From positions 1 through 22,883 of the IMG/VR virus record IMGVR_UViG_3300043786_000195: a DNA stretch of 22,883 nucleotides; one strand, given 5' to 3'. The position numbers were made by a program, and so were the translations under genes. Below are positions 1-7,684 of the stretch, piece by piece; position 1 is the first letter of the stretch, and every line of letters starts with the position of its first letter. Under the pieces are notes generated by a model. It did not search any database. It was not told the origin of the DNA and saw only the letters and a list, made by a program, of their open reading frames with translations. Origin of the DNA: a virus.

Positions 1-367
1 CTTGTCCCTTAGTCCAAACATTAACACCCTTGCTATCTGTAAATCTATAGTCAACAGTCTCACCAGCAGATGGGTCATAGAATTTAATACCTGAACCAGA
101 GTGGAATGATGACTGAGAACGTAGCCACCAACCAGTAAGTGATTGCTCACCTGGCTCTTTACCATTATCAAACTGGTCTTTCTTATAAGGAGCAGTCTGT
201 CTAATGTAAGGACGTGCATCATTTATGGCATAGAAGAATGGTTGTCCACCAACTGCTACATCATAAGAGTCAGATGTATTCTGCCAGTATGTACTTGTAG
301 AAACAATACCAACATCAACGGCAATTGCTTGATTGGCACGACCTTCGGTTATATCACGACCAGCCAC
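1..367 (-). CDS. Tail-associated structural protein, N-terminal part (runs off left edge)
   Basis: The frame is open from a GTG at 367 to the window edge, giving 122 complete codons. An in-frame TAA lies five codons upstream of the GTG, and AAGGAG sits four bases before it, so GTG is the only credible start. The protein begins MAGRDITEGRANQAIAVDVG and has a Trp/Phe/Tyr-rich stretch including WWLRSQSSFHSGSGIKFYDP and a later YRFTDSKGVNVWTKGQ. These short aromatic beta-like strands suggest a surface-exposed virion protein. It is the last gene of the tail/fibre run and begins about 46 bases after the preceding gene. I recognise the style as phage tail structural but cannot name the family. The rest of the gene lies outside the window. 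Confidence 0.75.
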   Translation of the reverse strand, partial: MAGRDITEGRANQAIAVDVGIVSTSTYWQNTSDSYDVAVGGQPFFYAINDARPYIRQTAPYKKDQFDNGKEPGEQSLTGWWLRSQSSFHSGSGIKFYDPSAGETVDYRFTDSKGVNVWTKGQ

Positions 368-413
368 AGTGCTCCTTAATAGTTATTAATATTTGTAGAA
401 CAATTCCTCAAGA

Positions 414-698
414 TTATGCTGAGGCTGTTGGTCTTACCAAAGGCGTTGGTGTTGGCAATAATGCCTCAATCTCTGCCTCAGTTAATCCTAACTTTTGATA
501 AGCAGAAATTTTAGTTTGGCGTGCAGCCTCTACCTCTGCTCTTGCTTGCTCTTTTGCCAATCTATTATCAGCCCATTGAGCAATAGTTGCTTCATAATCA
601 TCGGCAGATAATTGCGTATAACCTGCATCATCATCACCAATTTGTAATGTTGGATTCTCCGCTTTAATAATTTCAATCATTTGTTTTTTAGTTGTCAT
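414..698 (-). CDS. Small coiled-coil phage protein, 94 aa
   Basis: This 94-residue protein has an acidic N-terminal half, then a strongly helical stretch from about residue 45 to 83 rich in Ala, Glu, Lys and Arg (for example RLAKEQARAEVEAARQTKIS), then a short Pro/Thr tail. The segment AYQKLGLTEAEIEALLP looks like a compact helical hairpin often seen in small phage tail-region proteins. Its ATG overlaps the stop of the upstream fibre gene by one base (TAATG), which suggests coupled translation. It may be an assembly helper or a small structural component of the fibre. I know no function for it. Confidence 0.75.
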   Translation of the reverse strand: MTTKKQMIEIIKAENPTLQIGDDDAGYTQLSADDYEATIAQWADNRLAKEQARAEVEAARQTKISAYQKLGLTEAEIEALLPTPTPLVRPTASA

Positions 699-1471
699 TA
701 TGATTTATTAACTCCAAAAATTGTAATTGTACCTGATACGTTTGCGCTTGATGATTTTAGTAAAAAACCTGTGTATTCTCTTGCTGTAAAGTTTTCCCCA
801 CCAAAAACCTCTTGAGAGATTTTATTGTTATTGTAAAGTAATCCATTGATAAGGGCTCTTCTACTTCCATTACCAACAGAATTTACATAAAGTTGAGCAC
901 TTATCCAATCAGCACTATCGCCAGAATTATCCGATAATATCATTTGCGCCTGATTGTTGCTATTTGCAAAAGACATAGATGTCCCACCCACAGTGCAAAA
1001 ATAATTTATTGAATAATAAGCGGCTGTTTGTGTTGTTGGGCCAGCATATCTAAATTGAAAATAAAGGTCATTAGCAGCAGTACCCGAATAAATTTGCTCT
1101 ATGTTGATAAAATAAGTTTCATAGGTTGAAGTAAATACATTATCAAAAGTAGTGCCAGTATCAGCAACATTTGAAAAGGTTGAGCGTTGGATAAAAGTCA
1201 TACCACCACCGCCACCAGCAGGTGCAGCCCAACTAGGGATACCTGATGCCACAGTGAGCACATTTCCTGTGCTACCAATGCCTAATCTAGCAGGGGTATT
1301 AGCAGCAGATGCATAGTAAATATCACCTGTAGTTGTAAGGGTAGACTTTGCAGTCTTTGCATCTAACTGTGTCTGGATAGCAGAGGTAACACCATCTACA
1401 TACCCTAACTCAGTTGCTGATACGGTTGAGGGTGCAGGTGCTGCACTTGCTATGTCTCTTGCTTTGCTCAT
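698..1471 (-). CDS. Tail fibre / receptor-binding protein, 257 aa
   Basis: I start this at the ATG at 1471, which has GGAGGG eight bases upstream and overlaps the previous stop as ATGA. A TTG five codons earlier is in frame but is itself part of that ribosome-binding region. The N-terminal part has the motif SATELGYVDGVTSAIQTQLD, a repeat common in phage and viral fibre shafts. Next comes a segment with GDIYYASAANTPARLGIG, then a PAGGGGGM hinge near residue 90. The C-terminal 165 residues are rich in Tyr, Phe, Asn, Ser and Thr and look like an all-beta head domain. Shaft, glycine hinge and beta head is the usual layout of a trimeric fibre. The specific receptor cannot be told from sequence. 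Confidence 0.8.
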   Translation of the reverse strand: MSKARDIASAAPAPSTVSATELGYVDGVTSAIQTQLDAKTAKSTLTTTGDIYYASAANTPARLGIGSTGNVLTVASGIPSWAAPAGGGGGMTFIQRSTFSNVADTGTTFDNVFTSTYETYFINIEQIYSGTAANDLYFQFRYAGPTTQTAAYYSINYFCTVGGTSMSFANSNNQAQMILSDNSGDSADWISAQLYVNSVGNGSRRALINGLLYNNNKISQEVFGGENFTAREYTGFLLKSSSANVSGTITIFGVNKS

Positions 1472-1797
1472 TGTACTTCCCTCCAAGATAGGTCATCCTC
1501 TGACCAGTAGTAACGTTTACCTTCAACTATAGGTTGAGGTGTAGGTGGATTCCAAAAAGAACCTGACCTAGTCCAAGATGGGTATGGTTGAGGTGCAACA
1601 AAGATGTCTTCCTCAGCATTATAAGAATATCCTACACCTGCGAATGTTCCACGAATCTTATGGTTATAACTTGTTTTAATCCAAGTACCACCAAGGTTAT
1701 CTACAAGCCATTGGTATCCTTCATCAAGTAAATTATTATCACCAACAAGTACACGAAGAACTACATTGTTATTATCTATTTCTGCCCAATGACTCAC
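1468..1797 (-). CDS. Small conserved phage tail-region protein, 109 aa
   Basis: This 109-residue protein starts at a GTG that overlaps the previous gene's stop as GTGA. It opens MSHWAEIDNNNVVLRVLVGD, contains a GTWIKTSYNHKIRGTFAGVG stretch, and has a C-terminal run of Trp/Pro/Tyr motifs (PYPSWTRSGSFWNPPTPQP, then YYWSEDDLSWREV). This pattern belongs to a small family I recognise from many marine and freshwater phages, usually beside tail fibre genes. Its biochemical role is unknown to me. The aromatic and proline-rich beta strands suggest a fibre-tip accessory or a fibre chaperone. The overlap at both ends places it firmly in the fibre operon. Confidence 0.8.
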   Translation of the reverse strand: MSHWAEIDNNNVVLRVLVGDNNLLDEGYQWLVDNLGGTWIKTSYNHKIRGTFAGVGYSYNAEEDIFVAPQPYPSWTRSGSFWNPPTPQPIVEGKRYYWSEDDLSWREVQ

Positions 1798-2738
1798 GCT
1801 ACATACCTCACAATTACAATTCCTGAACCACCATTAGCACCTGCAACGCTTGGTGGTGCGTCATCGCTTCTTGTTGCACCTCCGCCACCGCCTGTATTTG
1901 CTGTTGCGTTTGCAGCGGGACTATTATTAATTGCTGTACCTGCGGTTCCACCGCCTGTACCGCCAGCACCACCTGTACCACCTGAACCAGTGCCGTCATA
2001 TGTTGCACCTCCGCCACCGCCTCCATAAGTCTGTGACGAACCTGAAATGCTTGTAGTAACGCCATTTCCACCAGCACCAGCACTTCCACCAGAACTACCA
2101 TTTCCATTTCCGCCTACTGCTCCAGCACCACCACCACCACCACCCACAGAAATTGATGCATTTACACCATTACCACCATTATTTCCTTGTACTGGGCTTG
2201 CAGTTCTTGTACCGCCAGTCGTAAAAGTAAAGTAATTACCACCACCACCTGAACCACCAGATTTAGGAGCATAAAATGAGCCTTTATACCCACCGCCTGC
2301 TCCGCCACCTGTGCTAGTAATTGTTGAAAATACAGAATCAGTTCCACTTGCTGCTTCGGTACTAGAAATACCACCAGCACCACCAGCACCAATAGTTACC
2401 GTATAAGCCTGTGCAGTAAGAGATAACGCAGATTCTAATGAACCACCGCCACCTGTTGCACCAACAGTTGAACGCAGGCCACCTGCACCACCACCACCAG
2501 AACCACCATAAGAACCACCTCCGCCACCACCAGCGACTACTAAATAGTCAACAGTTAATGATTGGTTAGGTGTAAATGTTCCTGAAGCATTAAATGTATG
2601 AATGTAATAAGTTCCATCAAAAGTAATTGTTCCACCCGTTGCTTTAGGTAAATTTACAAATCCACCACCAAACCAATAGTTAATAGTGTTGGCATTAGCG
2701 CTACCGTTTAATCTACTTCTTTGTCCGTATCTTGACAT
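1794..2738 (-). CDS. Glycine-rich tail adhesin, 314 aa
   Basis: The N-terminal 70 residues are ordinary and beta-like. They lead into DYLVVAGGGGGGSYGGSGG, after which about 230 residues are dominated by glycine blocks (GGGG to GGGGGG) separated by short Ala/Ser/Thr spacers. The C-terminus ends GGSGIVIVRYVA. The pair of edge strands, VDYLVVAGGGGGG at the start and GSGIVIVRY at the end, is the signature of the phage glycine-rich domain family. Related glycine-rich adhesins (for example the tip protein of phage S16) fold as packed polyglycine II helices and bind receptors. The gene overlaps its upstream neighbour as TAATG and its downstream neighbour as GTGA. The proline-rich open frames on the opposite strand here are mirror images of the glycine codons. 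Confidence 0.85.
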   Translation of the reverse strand: MSRYGQRSRLNGSANANTINYWFGGGFVNLPKATGGTITFDGTYYIHTFNASGTFTPNQSLTVDYLVVAGGGGGGSYGGSGGGGAGGLRSTVGATGGGGSLESALSLTAQAYTVTIGAGGAGGISSTEAASGTDSVFSTITSTGGGAGGGYKGSFYAPKSGGSGGGGNYFTFTTGGTRTASPVQGNNGGNGVNASISVGGGGGGAGAVGGNGNGSSGGSAGAGGNGVTTSISGSSQTYGGGGGGATYDGTGSGGTGGAGGTGGGTAGTAINNSPAANATANTGGGGGATRSDDAPPSVAGANGGSGIVIVRYVA

Positions 2739-3085
2739 TAAGCAATCCTATTCACATAACCTGTAAGAGTAATTACGTTAGCAGTTCCAGCAAATGCTTT
2801 AACTACAAGTGAGTTTGTTAGTAATAGTCCAGGAGATACAAGGACTAGTCCAGTACCTTCAGCATTAATGTTAATTTCAATGTGGTCATCTGGCGCAGCA
2901 ACTCCACCAAATTCAAGGGTAAGTTTTACTGCTGTAGCAGATGAGTTATGTGCATATAGCCAAATCTCATCAAGGGCTGTTGCGTGTGCTGTATGAATAG
3001 TTGTTCCTGCTGTAGCGGTTTGAACAACCTTGATGGCTTTACCATCTGTTGAACCACTAAGTTTTAGTTTTGTAAATGTTGCCAT
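2738..3085 (-). CDS. Small beta-sandwich virion protein, 115 aa
   Basis: The 115 residues alternate hydrophobic and polar positions throughout with few charges. They include FTKLKLSGSTDGKAIKVVQT and a central LDEIWLYAHNSSATAVKLTL, and end LTGYVNRIA. The pattern suggests an all-beta sandwich, of the kind found in phage head decoration, head-tail completion or fibre accessory proteins. A TAAGGA Shine-Dalgarno overlaps the stop of the 640-residue fibre gene, and its own stop overlaps the next ATG. Its place between two fibre genes favours a tail or fibre-linked role. I cannot assign a named family. Confidence 0.75.
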   Translation of the reverse strand: MATFTKLKLSGSTDGKAIKVVQTATAGTTIHTAHATALDEIWLYAHNSSATAVKLTLEFGGVAAPDDHIEININAEGTGLVLVSPGLLLTNSLVVKAFAGTANVITLTGYVNRIA

Positions 3086-3095
3086 TGTATTTTCC

Positions 3096-5018
3096 TTATC
3101 CGAATATTTGTGCGGCTAGTATTGGTTGGTCATCGTCTGCTGGTGGTACTGTTAATGCTGCCCACTCAAGTCCTGTTGCGGTTCCTGAGTTAGCCTTTAA
3201 GTAATATCCATCTACCCCAACAGTTAGTTTACCTGTTGTATCGGCTGCAGTTCCTACAATCAAATCGCCTTTAGCATCAAAGACTGTATTAGAAATTGCT
3301 GTAGCCAAATCAAATGCGGTAAATGTAATTACCTCAAGTATATCAGATGCAGCCAATGCTGTTAAAGATGTAATGCTAGTTCCATTAGATGCTGTGTAAT
3401 CTGTACCACGAACTAATAGAACACCATTTAGATATACCTGCTCTTTACCTGCTAGGTATGAAAGTGTTAGACCATTAGCATCTGCTCCAGACACTGAGGT
3501 CTCTCCGCCAGTTGATACATACTTATAACGGAAGATTTCTGCAGTAGAGGAAATAGAACCCCAAGCAGAACCTGACCAAGCAAACATAGTATTAGATACT
3601 GAGTTCCAATATAGAGCGCCAGTCACTAATGCATTACCATCATTGTCCAATGTAGGAGGTGTTGACTTAGCGCCTAGGTATCTATCATCAAATGAATCAT
3701 ATGAGGCAGCAGCAGCGGTTGCAGAGGCTGCAGCAGCAGTAGCAGAACCAGCCACGGCATCTACATATAACTTAGTAGCAGCGTGTAGGTCTACAGTTGG
3801 AGCACCTGATAATGTCAAGGCACCAGTCATTGTAGAGCCAGCCTTTAGGACTACTGTGTCTGAGAAGTTGGCTGTATCATTTAATGCCTGAGCAATTTCA
3901 TCAAGAGTATCAAGTGTGCTAGGAGCACCATTAATTAGGTTAGCAATAGATGTATCTACATAAGCCTTGGTTGAAGCATCTGTATTAGATGTAGGTGTAC
4001 CAAGATTAGTAATCTTTTGGCTGTTAGCAGATACTGAGCCAGTAGGCGCAGCCATCTGGTCTAGGCGAGATGTTCTTACCTGTGTATCAAAGTCAGAGAT
4101 AGTTGATGCTGTCTGTGTACCTGTATGGTTAGCACGGGCTAGTGGGTCAGTTGCTAACTTACCTAGTGAAATGGCAGCAGTATTGGAAATATCTGTGTTT
4201 ACTATTCCACCAGTTAAGGCTAACTTACCATAGGTAATACCAGCAGATGCATTAACATCTGCGTTAACAATAGCGCCTGTACCAATAACAGTAGTTAGGC
4301 TTACGTTGCCAGAACCATCAAAGGATACGGCAGATGCTTCTACATCTCCAGTCAGTTGAAAGTCACGGGCTGTAGTTAAAGCATTAGCAGTAGTAGCAAC
4401 AGTTGCTGTGCTAGCAGTACCTGTAAGGTTAGCAGTAATAGTACCTGCAGTAAAGTTACCTGAAGCATCACGGGCCACAATGGCTGATGCTGTGTTAGCA
4501 GATGTAGCAGTAGTAGCAGAGTTAGATACCTTGCTAGCAGTTGAGATAGTGGCTAATTTAGTATCTGCGATAGCAGCACTTGCGTTGATGTCAGCATTAA
4601 CAATAGTACCGTCAAGAATCATACCGCTTGTTACTGTGCCTGTATCTGTAGTTTTGACTAGGTTAGCAAGAGTAATTCCGTGTGCGGTTGTAGTATTTTC
4701 AATGTGTTGATTAGCCTCACGATAATCCCGACCAATTGCCATATGGCGCACTACAGCACCAGCAGAGTGGGCTACGCCAGATGAGCCATCAATACCACGA
4801 GTAATAGTAAGAGTGTTAGTCGAGACCGCCGTTACATCTACAATTTCTTCAAGCGCTGTATCTGGGTCTATCACCACCGTAAAGGTTTCACCAGCAGATA
4901 TTGTGGCACCACCTAGTAATGAAGTTCCTGATACGACAGTTGCTGAAGTACCAGAGGAAGTTAACGCTCCAGATAATGTAGTCTGTTGTGAGCGTGAGGA
5001 GTATTTGCGTGTTGTCAT
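3096..5018 (-). CDS. Large tail fibre protein with shaft repeats, 640 aa
   Basis: The N-terminal 110 residues form a beta domain ending in the pattern TRGIDGSSGVAHSAGAVVRH. The middle is low-complexity and repeat-built: three copies of a unit of the form N-A/T-D-x-x-x-x-A-x-I-x-x-x-K-L-A (INASAAIADTKLA, VNASAGITYGKLA, ISNTAAISLGKLA), an ANHTGTQTASTISDF motif, and two fibre repeats ending in KAYVDT and KLYVDA. An Ala-rich stretch (AGSATAAAASATAAAAS) precedes the C-terminal beta region with SDILEVITFTAFDLATAI. These are classic features of trimeric phage fibre shafts. The N-terminal domain probably docks the fibre to the particle. A modest AGGT ribosome site lies eight bases before the ATG. The gene directly follows the putative adaptor, which fits a podovirus-like tail. 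Confidence 0.88.
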   Translation of the reverse strand: MTTRKYSSRSQQTTLSGALTSSGTSATVVSGTSLLGGATISAGETFTVVIDPDTALEEIVDVTAVSTNTLTITRGIDGSSGVAHSAGAVVRHMAIGRDYREANQHIENTTTAHGITLANLVKTTDTGTVTSGMILDGTIVNADINASAAIADTKLATISTASKVSNSATTATSANTASAIVARDASGNFTAGTITANLTGTASTATVATTANALTTARDFQLTGDVEASAVSFDGSGNVSLTTVIGTGAIVNADVNASAGITYGKLALTGGIVNTDISNTAAISLGKLATDPLARANHTGTQTASTISDFDTQVRTSRLDQMAAPTGSVSANSQKITNLGTPTSNTDASTKAYVDTSIANLINGAPSTLDTLDEIAQALNDTANFSDTVVLKAGSTMTGALTLSGAPTVDLHAATKLYVDAVAGSATAAAASATAAAASYDSFDDRYLGAKSTPPTLDNDGNALVTGALYWNSVSNTMFAWSGSAWGSISSTAEIFRYKYVSTGGETSVSGADANGLTLSYLAGKEQVYLNGVLLVRGTDYTASNGTSITSLTALAASDILEVITFTAFDLATAISNTVFDAKGDLIVGTAADTTGKLTVGVDGYYLKANSGTATGLEWAALTVPPADDDQPILAAQIFG

Positions 5019-5026
5019 TTATTTAC

Positions 5027-5947
5027 CTATCGGCTGTAGTGGACTCGAATTGGATACAGAGTTTGTTGTCTCTGAGTTTCCTCGTTGAGGCGTTGGGTAT
5101 ATAGGGCGTATAGTTGTTTTGTTGCAGTTTGTGAAGCACCATAAGGACGTTTGCTATCTGTCTCATCTGCCTGTGGGCTAACCTGTGCAGCACGTGCAGG
5201 GTCAAGGTAGGTAAGCAAACGATAAGAAGCGCCAAGAACGATTACATCTTTGCAAGAGTTTGGCAAACCAGTTTGTGTTGAAAAGTCTTGAGCATTAGTA
5301 GTAAATGGTTCTGGGTCTGTAGCATATACAACCTTAACAGTTCTACCAGGAGTAATATAATCTCCAATAGTTACTGTTTGAGAAGTAGCACCAAATGCGG
5401 TAGCATCTGCTTTAGAATCCCAAGACCAGCGACGAACAGGAATCCACTCTTGTGATGGACCAACTGATTGCCACATAATTGTAAGAATATTTTGGATATT
5501 CAAACCATCAAAATCATAAGTTGTTTGAGCAGCATTAAATGTAAAGGTAGTTACTTTGGCAGCAAAGATAGTAGAGCCAGCAGCATTGATGGTATCATTG
5601 ATAGCCTTTTTAATTACATAACGTGGGAATGTAGGTGAGATAGTAACCTTAGTATCTACTGTGTGTGTAGCAGCAGTAGTGCCTAGATAGCCACGGCCAT
5701 AAGGGGATACAGTTGCTGTGTTAGCAACACGGTCAAATGAATCTACCCACAACAACTCTTCATCAATCTCAACTACACCTTTACCAAGGTTTTCAGTAGA
5801 GCCTAAAGATAATACAGTAGGAGATGTAGATGGTGATGTTAGAGTAGTTACTGCACTAGTTAAGTGAGTTGCTCTATCTTGTTGATAAGTATATCCAGCA
5901 AGATTAATTTGAACCTCATTGATTAAATCTGTTAATGTAGTTGTCAA
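5027..5947 (-). CDS. Putative head-tail adaptor / connector protein, 306 aa
   Basis: The N-terminus is a helix (LTDLINEVQINLAGYTYQQ). An inserted beta domain follows at about residues 35-105, with EIDEELLWVDSFDRV and GRGYLGTTAATHTVDTKVT. Then comes PRYVIKKAINDTINAAGSTI with a FTFNAAQTTYDFDGL strand pair. The C-terminal part is helical (LPNSCKDVIVLGASYRLLTY, then KQLYALYTQRLNEETQRQ). Helix, beta and C-terminal helices resemble the adaptors that sit under the portal in podoviruses (T7 gp11-like or P22 gp4-like), but this is by pattern only. The start is a TTG overlapping the previous stop as TTGA, with AAGGA ten bases upstream; no ATG or GTG is available nearby. A tail-assembly or baseplate-like role is the main alternative. 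Confidence 0.6.
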   Translation of the reverse strand: MTTTLTDLINEVQINLAGYTYQQDRATHLTSAVTTLTSPSTSPTVLSLGSTENLGKGVVEIDEELLWVDSFDRVANTATVSPYGRGYLGTTAATHTVDTKVTISPTFPRYVIKKAINDTINAAGSTIFAAKVTTFTFNAAQTTYDFDGLNIQNILTIMWQSVGPSQEWIPVRRWSWDSKADATAFGATSQTVTIGDYITPGRTVKVVYATDPEPFTTNAQDFSTQTGLPNSCKDVIVLGASYRLLTYLDPARAAQVSPQADETDSKRPYGASQTATKQLYALYTQRLNEETQRQQTLYPIRVHYSR

Positions 5948-6219
5948 GATGCTATAGTCCTTAATGCATCGACTGCAGATTTACCTGTAGTTCCTGCTAG
6001 TTCATTACAGATACCATTTAAATCTTTATAAGCAGAAGGTGCTCTACCAGCACTTGCCTTTTTATTTAAGGCTCCAATTATTCCAAGTCCAGATGTTCCA
6101 GCCCAAGCATTAGCAGCACCTTGCTCATCTTTAAATACTGTTATTGCTGGGTAAGTTCCACCATTGGCTAGGCGATTTAATTCAGCACATAGAGTGCTAC
6201 CTGCGGTACCTGTTGGCAT
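5944..6219 (-). CDS. Small repeat-containing phage structural protein, 91 aa
   Basis: The 91-residue protein is made of two related segments. The first runs from LCAELNRLANGGTYP to NAWAGTSGLGIIGALNKKA. The second, shorter one has LNGICNELAGTTGKSAVDAL. Each has a leucine/asparagine helix followed by an AGT-S/T-G turn and a second helix. Small proteins with this repeated AGTTG pattern are common in phage structural operons, but I know no experimental role. AGGA lies seven bases before the ATG. It overlaps the TTG start of the adaptor gene by four bases, which suggests coupled synthesis and a shared role at the head-tail junction. Confidence 0.72.
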   Translation of the reverse strand: MPTGTAGSTLCAELNRLANGGTYPAITVFKDEQGAANAWAGTSGLGIIGALNKKASAGRAPSAYKDLNGICNELAGTTGKSAVDALRTIAS

Positions 6220-6227
6220 TGTTTATC

Positions 6228-6977
6228 CTATCTAGGTGTAATGATTTTCTTATCAGGAGTGATAAGTTTTGACTTAGGCTCTTCCTTAGGTTTACCAAAG
6301 AATGCGTTGTAATAATGTTCATCAAATGAGAACCGCTTCATATGTGGGGCTAATGCACCAGTATGAGCATATAGTGGAATCTCTGCTTTATCGCATAGGG
6401 CAAAGAAGAATATATCTTCACCTATAAACTTAGTTCCTCTACCCATTTCCATAAAAATTTGTCCGTCTTGGGATACTTCACGAACCTTTGGCACGACACT
6501 GCGGTGCATTAATACAAATCCCATACCCGCCGCATCAACCTTAATTAGTTGATTTACTGGCATTGGGTGAACTCTGGTTAATCCAAACCCACCCTCATCT
6601 CCAACTATAAAGTTAAAGATTGTAGGCATTGGAATCATTAAAGGTTCTTCTGGATTATCTGTAGTAAAATATATTCCAGTAATAATTGGACGCTTTTCAG
6701 CATCCTTGTTATCCCATAATAATTTAAACTTTTCTGGACTAATTACTACATCTGAATCTACCCATAGTAGCCATTCGTAATCAGTCTTATCAAACCAGTA
6801 ATCAATTACTGTCTGTCTTTGTCTAGCAATCTGGTTGCCCTGACTCCGTAGCGATGTTGCAAACTCTACGCCAGACTTTAACATTACATCTGTTACGCCT
6901 TGCATAAACTTGCCATCTACCATACCGTTGTCACACCATACTAGTGCTACTGAATCTTTTGTCCCCTTGGTACTCAT
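6228..6977 (-). CDS. GT-A fold glycosyltransferase, 249 aa
   Basis: The protein has the layout of a GT-A (family 2-like) glycosyltransferase. An N-terminal Rossmann-like part (DSVALVWCDNGMVDGKFMQG) is followed by a helix with RSQGNQIARQRQTVIDYW. The metal-binding DxD motif is WVDSD (residues 72-76). The acceptor-side region holds DAAGMGFVLMHRSVV and then FIGEDIFFFALCDKAEIPLY with the usual E-D pair, followed by a histidine (PHMKRF). It should transfer a sugar from a nucleotide donor, probably onto a virion protein or a host surface molecule. I chose the ATG at 6977, one base after the upstream stop; a longer in-frame start lies inside the previous gene. Its place in the middle of the structural operon suggests virion glycosylation, which is inference. 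Confidence 0.82.
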   Translation of the reverse strand: MSTKGTKDSVALVWCDNGMVDGKFMQGVTDVMLKSGVEFATSLRSQGNQIARQRQTVIDYWFDKTDYEWLLWVDSDVVISPEKFKLLWDNKDAEKRPIITGIYFTTDNPEEPLMIPMPTIFNFIVGDEGGFGLTRVHPMPVNQLIKVDAAGMGFVLMHRSVVPKVREVSQDGQIFMEMGRGTKFIGEDIFFFALCDKAEIPLYAHTGALAPHMKRFSFDEHYYNAFFGKPKEEPKSKLITPDKKIITPR

Positions 6978-6978
6978 A

Positions 6979-7260
6979 TTACCACTTAACCTTGTCCGCC
7001 CAATAGGCTGCACTCATTTTACCTTTAGCAATATTCTTTCCGTGTCTTGCTTTAAAAGACTTGCGCTTTGCTTTCATACGCTCTGATTCGCCAGCCTTAG
7101 GAGCACCTGCTGTGCTTGCACCTTGCTCGCCAAATCTGATAGTCTTTACTTTTTCTCCTACCTTAGCCACTACTACGTGTGACTTCTTAGGATGATTAGG
7201 TGTACGCTTTGGCTTGTTGAAGCCAGATACTCCTGCTCTCTTTAATCTTGAATCAGCCAT
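6979..7260 (-). CDS. Small basic phage protein, 93 aa
   Basis: This 93-residue, strongly basic protein opens MADSRLKRAGVSGFNKPKRT and continues with a beta-like SHVVVAKVGEKVKTIRFGEQ. Its C-terminal part (MKAKRKSFKARHGKNIAKGK, then MSAAYWADKVKW) is Lys/Arg-rich with conserved aromatics. I recognise this as a small family recurring in marine and freshwater phages, generally annotated only as a domain of unknown function. Its ATG overlaps the preceding stop as TAATG. The mixture of a short beta region and a basic helical tail would suit nucleic-acid contact or an internal virion role; neither is demonstrated. Confidence 0.8.
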   Translation of the reverse strand: MADSRLKRAGVSGFNKPKRTPNHPKKSHVVVAKVGEKVKTIRFGEQGASTAGAPKAGESERMKAKRKSFKARHGKNIAKGKMSAAYWADKVKW

Positions 7261-7502
7261 TATTTGCCCCTATACTTTGCTGTTTTCTTTGCTATACTCT
7301 TAGGTTGTTTAACAAACTGTTTGCCCTTAGCATTACCTTTGGCCTTAGCCCTATTGGTTGCTGCCTTCTCTGCAGGACTTAAAGCAGCCCACGCTGCAGT
7401 AGGTAGATATCTCTTCTTACCTTTAGATGGTTTGCCATCAGATGTTTTCCACTTTTCAGCAGTCCACTTCTTAAGCGATTGTTGAGATTTAGCAAGTGCC
7501 AT
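7260..7502 (-). CDS. Small lysine-rich phage protein, 80 aa
   Basis: About 23 of 80 residues are Lys or Arg, against three acidic residues. The N-terminal half, with SLKKWTAEKWKTSDGKPSKG and KKRYLPTAAWAALSPAEKAA, is a conserved phage and viral motif containing several tryptophans and an LSPAEKAATNRAK helix. The C-terminal half is a Lys/Gly/Ala-rich tail ending TAKYRGK. I recognise the family from many environmental phages, where it is a domain of unknown function. It overlaps its neighbours as TAATG on both sides. A nucleic-acid-binding internal head protein is a reasonable guess, not an observation. Confidence 0.82.
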   Translation of the reverse strand: MALAKSQQSLKKWTAEKWKTSDGKPSKGKKRYLPTAAWAALSPAEKAATNRAKAKGNAKGKQFVKQPKSIAKKTAKYRGK

Positions 7503-7684
7503 TACTTGTAACCTCCGCCTGCTTTCTTGTATTGAACTGCAAGTAGTTGTGCTTTACGGGCTGACCATTCCCCTGGGTCTCCACCCTTAGAACCAGCCTT
7601 AATCTTTTTAAACAATGTTGCTCTCATACCAGGTTTGGTATAGTTCCCAGCAGCATTAACTTTAGACTTTGCTTTCTTCTTCAT
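7502..7684 (-). CDS. Small lysine-rich phage protein, 60 aa
   Basis: The 60-residue protein contains 16 Lys/Arg and only two acidic residues. It begins MKKKAKSKVNAAGNYTKPGM, continues with RATLFKKIKAGSKGG, and closes with WSARKAQLLAVQYKKAGGGY. The GSKGGDPGEWSARKAQLLA segment is a motif I associate with a recurring small phage protein of unknown function. Its ATG overlaps the stop of the 47-residue gene as ATGA, and its stop overlaps the next ATG as TAATG. It belongs to the basic-protein cassette. Confidence 0.8.
   Translation of the reverse strand: MKKKAKSKVNAAGNYTKPGMRATLFKKIKAGSKGGDPGEWSARKAQLLAVQYKKAGGGYK

Noticed and set aside
1789-2235. Proline-rich open frames on the plus strand
   Set aside because: They are the reverse complement of glycine codons in the polyglycine adhesin (GGN read as NCC), lack ribosome sites and run against every other gene.
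3643-5088. Several Ala/Val-rich plus-strand frames of 80-100 codons
   Set aside because: They lie opposite the low-complexity fibre gene, whose repeated Ala, Thr and Val codons leave the opposite frame open. No ribosome sites or recognisable protein patterns.
6978-7013. Longer glycosyltransferase start inside the previous gene
   Set aside because: The enzyme fold begins after the ATG at 6977, and that ATG sits one base after the upstream stop, the pattern used across this operon.
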